Source: Micromonospora sp. MH99
Lineage (GTDB): Bacteria; Actinomycetota; Actinomycetes; Mycobacteriales; Micromonosporaceae
Direction: 5' to 3'
DNA length: 41,509 bases
Assembly: GCF_021442385.1 (NCBI RefSeq)
Contig: NZ_MUZA01000055.1
Location: 1 to 41,509 of the forward strand
The notes beneath the pieces are model-generated. The model worked only from the letters and a program-made list of their open reading frames with translations. It was not told the DNA's origin and ran no database searches. Positions within the stretch are counted from its first letter, which is position 1, and every line of letters starts with the position of its first letter. Position numbers and translations under genes: made by a program. Of this stretch, positions 33,491-40,060 are shown one piece after another.

Positions 33491-34642
33491 TCAGCGGCGG
33501 GCGCAGGTCACCGTCGGGATGCCGTTCGTTCCTGTGCTGCTGGCCAGGAAGCCGAACGTGGTGGTGCCCTCCGGTGCGACAGTGCCGTTGTACGAGACGT
33601 TCGTCGCCGTCACCGAGGCGCCGGACGTCGTCTGGGTGGCGCTCCAGATCTGATTGATCGCCTGCCCGTTGGGCCAGGTCCAGCTCGCGGTCCAGCCGGC
33701 GAACGGCGTACTGCCGTGGTTCATGATCGTGATCTCGCCCTGGAAGCCGCCCTGCCAGGCGCTGGTCACCTTGTAGACGGCCATGCAGTCACCTGTCGAC
33801 GGCGGCGGCGTGGTCGGCGGCGGGGTGGTCGGCGGCGGCGTCGTGGGCGGCGGGGTGGTCGGCGGCGGCGTGGTGGGCGGCGGGGTGGTCGGCGGCGGCG
33901 TGGTGGGCGGCGGAGTGGTCGGGTTCGACCCGCCCGGACCCACACCGGTCACCTGGCCGTTGCCGCCGTCGAAGGCCACGTCGGAGCAGCCGAAGAAGTT
34001 CTCCTGCGAGTCCGAGCGCACCCAGCGGGAGTAGATGATGTGCCGGCCGCTCTTACCCGACGGCAGGTTGCCGCTGAAGTAGTAGTGACCGTCATTGGTG
34101 CCGACGCTGCCGCGCTGCGGCGGGTTGGTCACCGTCAGGAACGGCTGCTCCTCCAGGTCACTCCAGGCCAGCGCCCGGGTCGGGCTCCAGCTGTCCTTGG
34201 TGACGTAGAAGTAGAAGGTGCCCGGGTGGTGCGCCCAGTTGCTGTACCGGAAGTCCAGCCGCGCGCCGGAGGTCAGGTGGGTCAGCGGCCAGTCGGTGCG
34301 GGGCAGGTCGTAGCCCCGGTAGCCGGTGTTGCCACCACTGCACAGCTGCCCGTCCGGAATGAAGCCGGTGGTACGGCCACCGGCGTCCGAGCGCAGCACG
34401 CTGAACCAGTTGTAGAGCGAGTTCGTCCCGCTCTGCGCCACCGCGGCGGCGCACGCGGGGTTGTTCGGCCTGATCTCACCGGTCTGGCTGAGGCCGTCCT
34501 GCCAGCAGAGGTAGGTCCGGGCGCCCGGCGTCATCGCCGCGCCGTGCGCGGCCGCCGGTTGCGGACTGGCCGCAAGCGCTACGGCGCCCAGCGCGAAGGT
34601 AAGGGCCGCGGTGAGTAACGCGGCCGTACGGGAACGGTTCAC
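33491..34642 (-). CDS. AA10 lytic polysaccharide mono-oxygenase with C-terminal CBM2
   Basis: 383 residues. The signal peptide ends PAAA just before His33 of HGAAMTPGART, which becomes the amino-terminal histidine of the copper histidine brace; the second His is His138 in SNWAHHPGTF. The AA10 domain covers about 33-220, with FFGCSDVAFDGG near its end, followed by a Pro/Thr linker of eight PPPTT units and a CBM2 domain (about 285-383; CMAVYKVTSAWQGGFQGEITI, GWTASWTWPNG, TVTCARR). Such enzymes oxidatively cleave crystalline chitin or cellulose outside the cell. GTG 34642 follows AGGAG; the in-frame extension upstream is unlikely coding. The substrate cannot be read from sequence alone. Confidence 0.95.
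   Translation of the reverse strand: MNRSRTAALLTAALTFALGAVALAASPQPAAAHGAAMTPGARTYLCWQDGLSQTGEIRPNNPACAAAVAQSGTNSLYNWFSVLRSDAGGRTTGFIPDGQLCSGGNTGYRGYDLPRTDWPLTHLTSGARLDFRYSNWAHHPGTFYFYVTKDSWSPTRALAWSDLEEQPFLTVTNPPQRGSVGTNDGHYYFSGNLPSGKSGRHIIYSRWVRSDSQENFFGCSDVAFDGGNGQVTGVGPGGSNPTTPPPTTPPPTTPPPTTPPPTTPPPTTPPPTTPPPTTPPPSTGDCMAVYKVTSAWQGGFQGEITIMNHGSTPFAGWTASWTWPNGQAINQIWSATQTTSGASVTATNVSYNGTVAPEGTTTFGFLASSTGTNGIPTVTCARR
33801..33920 (-). repeat. eight 15-bp units encoding the Pro/Thr linker
   Basis: Tandem 15-bp units (plus strand GGCGGCGGCGTGGTC with variants at wobble positions) encode repeated PPPTT. The alternation of GTC and GTG at unit ends suggests a 30-bp higher-order unit. In-frame length variation between strains is likely. 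Confidence 0.9.
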
Positions 34643-35131
34643 GGGTTCTCCTGACTCGCGAGGCGTGCCGCCCGAGCCGCCCCGCCGCAATCGGGTGGGG
34701 TTGTGGTGTCGTCGCAGCGCCGCGGGGGCGGATGCGGCGATCACTGTGACGTGCCCCGGCCGAAGTGCGGCCAGCGGACACACGCCATCAACGGTCCTGT
34801 CCTGGACCGGTGCCCTCGCGTCGAACCAACCCGGCAACCGGCGGCGCGGCAGCCCTCGCACCGCCCGGTATGCGCCATCCCACCACGTCGCCGACCGCCT
34901 GCGCAATAGTCGATCCTCGATGTGCGAATCGCGGCTGGCGCGGTCGACCGTGCCGTCGTCGGCTCACCCGTCTCCGGATCGGATCGGCGGGTTCTCTCCT
35001 ATAGTGATGGTCTGCATCCCCACGGCGACGACTGCCGTCCGGGTGGATCTCCCGCGTCGGGGCGGCGCACGTCGCCGTGCCGGGCCGTACGGCGGGACCG
35101 GCCGGCGACGGGACGAAGGAGGCGGCAGCGC
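34643..35131. other. 489-bp divergent intergenic region, no gene seen
   Basis: Contains the start regions of the mono-oxygenase gene (minus) and xdhC (plus, AAGGAGG at 35116-35122). Open frames here lack ribosome-binding sites and recognisable domains. No operator that I can name. Confidence 0.5.
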
Positions 35132-36282
35132 GTGCCCGACGTGTTCGACGACCTGCACCGCCGCTGCCGCGCCCGCGAGCCGGTCGCCCTGGCCACAGTC
35201 GTCGCCACCTGGCGATCGGCGCCACAGCCGCCCGGCGCCGCCATGCTCGTGGCCGCCGACGGCACGGTCACCGGCAGCGTCTCCGGCGGCTGCGTCGAGG
35301 CCGACCTCTACGAGCGTGCCCGCCACGTGCTCGCCACCGGCGTACCCGAGCTGGTCCACTACGGCGTCAGCGACGACGAGGCGTACGCCGTGGGCCTGAC
35401 CTGCGGCGGGATGCTCGACGTGTTCGTGGAGCGGGTCGACGGCGACGCCCGCGCGCAGGTGGACGCGGTCGCCGCCGCGCGGCGGGCCGGCGAACCGGCC
35501 GCGGTCGTCACCTGCGTGGCGGCCGACGCCGGCGACCCCCCGGGCGCGGCCCCGACCGACCCGGCCGGGCGACTGGGCCGACGGCTGGTGCTGACCGGTG
35601 GGCAGGTGACCGGTTCGCTCGGCGACGACCGGCTGGACGACGCCGCTACCGACGACGCGCTCGGACTGCTCGCCGCCGGGCACAGCGGCGTGCTCCGGTA
35701 GGCTACCAGGGGCAGCGCCGCGGCGCCGGGCTCAGCCTCTTCGTGGCCGCGTACGCCACCGCGCCCCGGATGATCGTCTTCGGGGCGATCGACTTCGCGG
35801 CCGCGGTGGCCCGGATCGGCGCGTTCCTCGGCTACCGGGTGACCGTCTGTGACGCCCGGGCCGTCTTCGCCACCGACCGGCGCTTCCCGGACGCGCACGA
35901 GGTGGTGGTGCAGTGGCCGCACCGCTACCTGCGGGCCGAGGTCGACGCCGGCCGGATCGACGGGCGCACAGTCGTCTGCGTGCTCACCCACGACCCGAAG
36001 TTCGACGTGCCGCTGCTGGCGCTGGCCCTGCGCCAACCACTGGCGTACGTCGGGGCGATGGGGTCGCGGCGCACCCACGACGAGCGGCACAAGCTGCTGC
36101 GCGAGGCCGGGCTCACCCCGGAGCAGCTCGACCGGCTCGCCTCACCGATCGGGCTGGACCTCGGCGGTCGTACGCCCGAGGAGACCGCCGTGAGCGTCGC
36201 CGCGCAGATCGTCGCCGCCCGCTGGGGCGGCAGCGGTCGGCCCCTGTCCGCGCTCGACGGGCCGATCCACCACCCGGGCTGA
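35132..36282 (+). pseudogene. xdhC: xdhC/coxI-family gene broken by a one-base frameshift
   Basis: Two halves of one XdhC-type protein in adjacent frames. The first (35132-35701, GTG after AAGGAGG) has the XdhC/CoxI domain with VATWRSAPQPPGAAMLV, GSVSGGCVEADLY and GLTCGGMLDVFVE and ends LLAAGHSGVLR then TAG. The second (open from about 35702 to 36282) continues YQGQRRGAGLSLFV and the Rossmann-like XdhC C-terminal domain (LVFGAIDFA-like IVFGAIDFAAAVARIG, VCVLTHDPKFDVP, YVGAMGSRRTH). Inserting one base in CGGTAGGCTAC near 35700 restores a continuous protein of about 383 residues. XdhC proteins insert sulfurated molybdenum cofactor into xanthine dehydrogenase-like enzymes; none is encoded here. 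It is a recent pseudogene or a sequencing error; ATG 35770 could give a separate C-terminal domain. Confidence 0.85.
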
Positions 36283-36420
36283 GGCCGTACCGCCTCTTCG
36301 CCGCCCAGCAGGGCGTTCGTTGTGCCAGCCTGATCCCAGCCGACCAGGTCCGCCCGATCGCCCGCGGCGGCCCGGCGTGGGCACGCCGGCGCGCTGCCGG
36401 CTGACGACGAAGGGACTTCG

Positions 36421-37356
36421 ATGGGGTACGCGGTGGTGTTCGGCGAGGCGCTCGTCGACCTGCTCGACACCGAGCGCGACGGGGAACGGGTCTACCGGCA
36501 GGCGATCGGCGGTGGACCGCTCAACGTCGCCGTCGGGGTGACCCGGCTCGGCGGCGCGGCGCAGTTCGTCGGCTCGCTCGGCGACGACGTGCTGGGCGGG
36601 CGGATCCGTGGCTTCCTGACCGATGTCGGCGTCGGTCTCGCCGGTGCTGTCACGGCACCGACGCCGACCACGCTCGCGGTGGTCACCTACGCCGGGCCGG
36701 AGCCCGACTTCCGCTTCTACGGCGAACCGCCCTCCTACAGCCTGTTCGGCCCCGACGATCTTGACCTGGCGCTGCTGGAGGGCGCGGACGTGCTCTACTG
36801 CGGCTCGATCGTGCTGGCAAAACCGCGCACCCTGGCCGCCGCGCGCCGCGCCTGGTCGCTCGCCCCCGGACTGCGCGTCTTCGACCCGAACGTACGCCCC
36901 CGCCTGCTCGACGGTCCCGCCGCGCTGGACGGGCTGCGCGAGGTGGTGGCCGAGTTCGCCGCGGGCGCGCACCTGGTCAAGCTGAGCACCGCCGACGCCG
37001 AACTGCTCTACCCGCACGAACCGGTCGAGGGAGTGGCCGCGTACCTGCGTGAGCTGGGCGCGACCACCGTGGTGGTGACGCTCGGTGCGGCGGGCGCGGT
37101 GCTGGCCGCCGCCGGCGCGGATCCGGTACGCGTGCCGGCCCCCAAGGTCAACGCCGTCGACGCCACCGGCGCCGGCGACTCGGTCATGGCCGCGCTGATC
37201 GCCGACCTGCTCCTCGACGGCGAGCCCGACGAGCCGGCGGGCTGGGTCGAACGGGTGGCCTTCGCGCTGCGCGTGGCGGGCCTAGTCTGCGAGTCCCCAG
37301 GCGGCGCCACAGCCATGCCCACCCGCACCGAGGTAGACCGCCGCTTCAAACCCTGA
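36421..37356 (+). CDS. PfkB-family sugar kinase (fructokinase-like)
   Basis: 311 residues, ribokinase fold. N-terminal signature GGGPLNVAVGVTRLGGAAQFVG with the di-glycine hinge, lid strands about 75-110, SYSLFGPDDLD, FDPNVRPRL and the C-terminal VDATGAGDSVMAALI with catalytic Asp in GAGD (about residue 259). The family phosphorylates sugars or nucleosides; FDPNVR and the lid resemble fructokinases, so fructose is the best guess. GAAGGGA precedes ATG 36421. The gene follows xdhC by 138 bp without obvious functional link. Its 3' end runs into a C-rich tract. Confidence 0.9.
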   Translation: MGYAVVFGEALVDLLDTERDGERVYRQAIGGGPLNVAVGVTRLGGAAQFVGSLGDDVLGGRIRGFLTDVGVGLAGAVTAPTPTTLAVVTYAGPEPDFRFYGEPPSYSLFGPDDLDLALLEGADVLYCGSIVLAKPRTLAAARRAWSLAPGLRVFDPNVRPRLLDGPAALDGLREVVAEFAAGAHLVKLSTADAELLYPHEPVEGVAAYLRELGATTVVVTLGAAGAVLAAAGADPVRVPAPKVNAVDATGAGDSVMAALIADLLLDGEPDEPAGWVERVAFALRVAGLVCESPGGATAMPTRTEVDRRFKP

Positions 37357-37425
37357 CCCCCGGCCCTGCCCCTCGCCCTGGCCCTAGCCCCGCCCTACCC
37401 CATGCCCCGCCCTGCCTGCCCCGCC
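37353..37425 (-). other. G-quadruplex-prone tract on the minus strand
   Basis: The minus strand has about twelve runs of three to five G separated by one to five bases, beginning at the pfkB stop codon. In RNA of the minus-strand neighbour it would appear beyond the hairpin at 37422-37497. Confidence 0.7.
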
Positions 37426-37497
37426 GATCTTGCATTTTCGGTCGGCGGTTGGCCCCCTCTTGCCCTTTATGTCGCGGCAGGAAGTGCAAGATCGGCG
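37422..37497. repeat. imperfect hairpin, GATC-arm type (H3), pfkB/MBL junction
   Basis: CGCCGATCTTGCA (37422-37434) pairs with TGCAAGATCGGCG (37485-37497); four further positions pair if G-U is allowed. A 42-nt interior separates the arms. Related to H1 at 7029-7081 through GATCTTG and TTTC. Lies between convergent stops. Confidence 0.8.
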
Positions 37498-37502
37498 AGG
37501 TT

Positions 37503-37527
37503 GGGGGGTCGGGGGGTCGGGTTAGGG
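37503..37527 (+). other. compact G-quadruplex motif over the stop of the MBL gene
   Basis: Runs of six, six, three and three G separated by TC, TC and TTA on the plus strand, a strong quadruplex match. The TTA is the complement of the stop codon of the gene ending at 37522. Confidence 0.75.
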
Positions 37528-38352
37528 CGTTCCGTTTAGTTCGGTGTAGCCGCGGCGGGCGGCGATCAGGGCGGCGCGGGCGCCGAAGGGTGCCTCGGCG
37601 GCCACCCGCTCCGGTGGCGCGTCGCCGGTGTGCGCGGCGCGGATCAGCCAGGCCAGTCGCGCCAGGTCGGCGTGCTGGGCGCGGACGAACCCGATGTCCA
37701 CCGGGTCGCCGTGGCCCGGCACGACCACCGTGCGCGGGGTCGTCAGCCGCAGCAGGTCCGCGACGGCGTCCGGCCACTGCAGGGGGTACGAGTCCTCGAA
37801 GGCGGGCGGGCCGCTCTGCTCCACCAGGTCGCCGGCGACGAGCACGTCCGCGTCGGGCACGTGCACCACCACGTCGGCGTCGGTGTGCCCGCGCCCCGGG
37901 TGCCGCAGCAGCACCCGCCGGCCACCCAGGTCGAGCTCGGTCTCGGTGTGCACCGTGTGCGTCGGAGCGAGCAACGGGGTGTCGGCCAGCTCGGCTGCCA
38001 GCTCCGGGTGCTCCGTGCGCACCTCCTCGTACGCCTCCCGGCGCAGCCGCTCCGGCTCGTCGCGCAGGGCCGCGGCGGCCCGCTCGTGCGCGTACACCGG
38101 GCGGGGTGGATCGCCGGCCAGGACGGCGTTGCCGAAGCAGTGGTCGTAGTGGTGGTGGGTGTTGACGAGCGTCAGCGGACGGTCGGTGACCCGCCCGACG
38201 GCGGCGGCCAGCTCGGTGGCCTGCCTTGCCGACGAGAGCGTGTCCACCAGCAGCGCCTCGTCGTCGCCGACGACAAGGGTGACGTTGACCCGCAGCAGGG
38301 GCTCGGGCAGCACGTACACCCGGTCGGCGACCTCGGTGAACCCGGCGCTCAC
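37522..38352 (-). CDS. metallo-beta-lactamase-fold hydrolase
   Basis: 276 residues. Metal-binding signature NTHHHYDHCFGN (about residues 64-75), HPGRGHTDADVVVHV, the bridging Asp in VLVAGDLVEQ, and VVPGHGDPV: all ligands for a two-metal MBL site are present. The DH within HHHYDH fits hydrolases of the glyoxalase II/quinoprotein-relay type; the substrate is unknown. GTG at 38352 overlaps the stop of the upstream thioesterase gene by 4 nt (GTGA), so the two are translationally coupled and may work in one pathway on thioesters or lactones. The C-terminal tail is alpha-helical. The stop codon lies inside a G-run cluster. Confidence 0.9.
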   Translation of the reverse strand: MSAGFTEVADRVYVLPEPLLRVNVTLVVGDDEALLVDTLSSARQATELAAAVGRVTDRPLTLVNTHHHYDHCFGNAVLAGDPPRPVYAHERAAAALRDEPERLRREAYEEVRTEHPELAAELADTPLLAPTHTVHTETELDLGGRRVLLRHPGRGHTDADVVVHVPDADVLVAGDLVEQSGPPAFEDSYPLQWPDAVADLLRLTTPRTVVVPGHGDPVDIGFVRAQHADLARLAWLIRAAHTGDAPPERVAAEAPFGARAALIAARRGYTELNGTP

Positions 38353-38753
38353 GACGACCGCCCGGCCCGGTCGACGAAGCGCTGCCGGTCCACCAGGATC
38401 CGGTCGACCCGGCCCCGGGCCACCGTCTGGTCGCCGTCCGCGACGGTGACCTCGAACGACAACCGGCGACCGTCGACCGTCGCGAGCAGGGCCTGAGCCC
38501 GTACCGTGCGCCCGACCACCGTCGGCGCGAGGTGCTCCAACTCGACCCGGGTGCCCACAGTCGTCGACCCGGGCGGCAGCGTGGCCGCCGTGGCCGCGAC
38601 GGTGGCCGCCTCGGCGAGTGCGAGCACCCGGGGTGTGCCCAGCACCGGTACGTCCCCCGAACCGACCGCCTGGGCGGTGTCCGCGTCGGTGACGGTCAGT
38701 TCGACCTGGGCGGTCAGACCCGGCGCGAAGGCCGGCTCGGGCTGCTCCTGCAT
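38349..38753 (-). CDS. hotdog-fold thioesterase-like protein (FlK type)
   Basis: 134 residues, single hotdog domain: PGLTAQVELTVTDADTAQAVGSGDVPVLGTPRVLALAEAATVAA (central helix) and TVGTRVELEHLAPTVVGRTVRAQALLATVDGRRLSFEVTVAD. It resembles the fluoroacetyl-CoA thioesterase group; small acyl-CoA hydrolysis is inferred. ATG 38753 appears leaderless: TAGGCT (38766-38761) lies 7 nt before it and there is no ribosome-binding site. First gene of a two-gene operon with the MBL hydrolase. Confidence 0.85.
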   Translation of the reverse strand: MQEQPEPAFAPGLTAQVELTVTDADTAQAVGSGDVPVLGTPRVLALAEAATVAATAATLPPGSTTVGTRVELEHLAPTVVGRTVRAQALLATVDGRRLSFEVTVADGDQTVARGRVDRILVDRQRFVDRAGRSS

Positions 38754-38760
38754 GGTCGTC

Positions 38761-38766
38761 AGCCTA
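38761..38766 (-). promoter_or_regulatory. -10 box for a leaderless thioesterase transcript
   Basis: TAGGCT on the minus strand, 7 nt from the ATG at 38753, so transcription should start at or next to the A of the ATG. The same hexamer and spacing class appear at 17095-17100. Confidence 0.5.
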
Positions 38767-38877
38767 GGTGCTCGCCGAGCCCGTCGAGCACGCGCCCGGC
38801 GATCCGCACACCGGCCGCCGCCCACACGCGCACGGCTTCGGCGGGTGGTCCCCGTCGGTCGATGCCGGACCCGTCGT

Positions 38878-38883
38878 TAACCT
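38878..38883 (+). promoter_or_regulatory. -10 box before the PAP2 gene, near-leaderless
   Basis: TAACCT ends 8 nt before ATG 38892 and no Shine-Dalgarno sequence is present. With the thioesterase promoter on the other strand, the 138-bp divergent region serves both genes. Confidence 0.45.
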
Positions 38884-38891
38884 TGACCGCG

Positions 38892-39950
38892 ATGGCCGTC
38901 GTGACTGACCCCCAACCCCCCGCCCGGACCGACCCGCCCGCGTCCCCGGACGGTGGCCGTCGGCGCATCGTCGCCATGACGGTCTGGGCGGTCGCCTTCG
39001 TCGCCGCCTGGCTGGCGATCGGGCTGCCCACCGACCCGGCCTACGCCTTCGTGTGGATCTGGCTCGGGACCATCGCCTGGAACAGCGACCGCCCGTGGCG
39101 CAGCCATCTGCGCTTCGCCCGGGACTGGGTGCCGGTGGTGCTGCTGTTCGTCGTCTACAACCTCTCGCGCGGGTTCGCCGACAACGGGGCCACCCCGCAC
39201 GCCATGGAGCTGATCGTCGCCGACCGGTTCATGTTCGGCTGGGCCACCGGCGGGGAGGTGCCCACCATCTGGTTGCAGGAGCACCTGTACCGCCCGCAGG
39301 TGCACTGGTGGGACGTCGCGGCGAGCTGGGTGTACTTCTCGCACTTCGTGGTGGCGCTGACCGCCGCCGCGGTGCTGTGGCTGCGTGACCGGCACCGCTG
39401 GGCCGCCTACATGCGGCGCTGGGGTTTCCTCTGCGCCGCCGGCCTGGCCACCTACTTCATCTACCCCGCCGCCCCGCCCTGGTGGGCCGCGCAGAACGGC
39501 CTGCTCACCGAGGTCGCCCGGATCTCCACGCGGGGTTGGAAGGCGTTCGGCATGCACGGCGCCGGCAACGTGCTCAACGCCGGCCAGATCGCCTCGAACC
39601 CGGTCGCCGCGATGCCGTCGCTGCACACGGCGTGGGCGCTGTTCGTGGTGCTGTTCTTCCTGAGCACCACCCGTCGCCGCTGGTGGCCGCTGCTGCTCGC
39701 GTACCCGCTGGCGATGACCTTCACCCTGGTCTACTCCGGTGAGCACTACGTGATCGACGTGCTGGTGGGCTGGACGTACGTCGGGCTGACCTACCTGGTC
39801 GTCGGCCTGGCCGAACGCGGCTGGGCGGCGCTGCGGGCCCGCCGAGCGGGGGCCGCCGACAAACCACCAGGGCAGCCGGTAGCCCCCGAACCATCCGCCG
39901 ACAGGCACCCCACACCAGACGACCAACAAGCGATACCCGCCGACCACTGA
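38892..39950 (+). CDS. PAP2/AUR1-like membrane phosphatase
   Basis: 352 residues with about six membrane segments. The PAP2 catalytic motifs are late in the chain, as in the AUR1/inositol-phosphorylceramide-synthase-like group: AMPSLHTAW (about 240-250) and SGEHYVIDVLVGW (about 284-296) with the two catalytic His residues; FIYPAAPPWW precedes them. Such proteins dephosphorylate or transfer polar lipid head groups, for example phosphatidylinositol-derived or polyprenyl phosphates; the substrate is unknown. The N-terminal 25 residues and the last 40 are Pro-rich and cytoplasmic-looking. ATG 38892 matches the -10 at 38878-38883. Confidence 0.9.
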   Translation: MAVVTDPQPPARTDPPASPDGGRRRIVAMTVWAVAFVAAWLAIGLPTDPAYAFVWIWLGTIAWNSDRPWRSHLRFARDWVPVVLLFVVYNLSRGFADNGATPHAMELIVADRFMFGWATGGEVPTIWLQEHLYRPQVHWWDVAASWVYFSHFVVALTAAAVLWLRDRHRWAAYMRRWGFLCAAGLATYFIYPAAPPWWAAQNGLLTEVARISTRGWKAFGMHGAGNVLNAGQIASNPVAAMPSLHTAWALFVVLFFLSTTRRRWWPLLLAYPLAMTFTLVYSGEHYVIDVLVGWTYVGLTYLVVGLAERGWAALRARRAGAADKPPGQPVAPEPSADRHPTPDDQQAIPADH

Positions 39951-39972
39951 CGGACCCCTGCCCCGCCCCGTC

Positions 39973-40031
39973 GATCATGAAGTTGTTACCCGTCGGCTCG
40001 GCGTGTCGGGGCAATAACCACTTTTATGATC
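39973..40031. repeat. imperfect hairpin, GATC-arm type (H4), PAP2/PH junction
   Basis: GATCATGAAGTTGTTACCC (39973-39991) pairs with the segment ending ATAACCACTTTTATGATC (to 40031) with one bulge and several G-U or mismatched positions. The left flank and arm match H2 (CCCCGTCGATCA-GA-GTT, then ACCCG). Starts 22 nt after the PAP2 stop. Confidence 0.8.
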
Positions 40032-40040
40032 ACCAGAGCG

Positions 40041-40060
40041 GGTGGGTGGGGGTTAGGGGG
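40041..40060 (+). other. G-run cluster over the stop of the PH-domain gene
   Basis: Runs of three, three, five and five G separated by single T, T and TTA, where TTA is the complement of the stop codon at 40053-40055. Same arrangement as at 37503-37527. Confidence 0.65.

Noticed and set aside
33801..33920. CRISPR or regulatory minisatellite
   Set aside because: 15-bp units encode the PPPTT linker of the mono-oxygenase.
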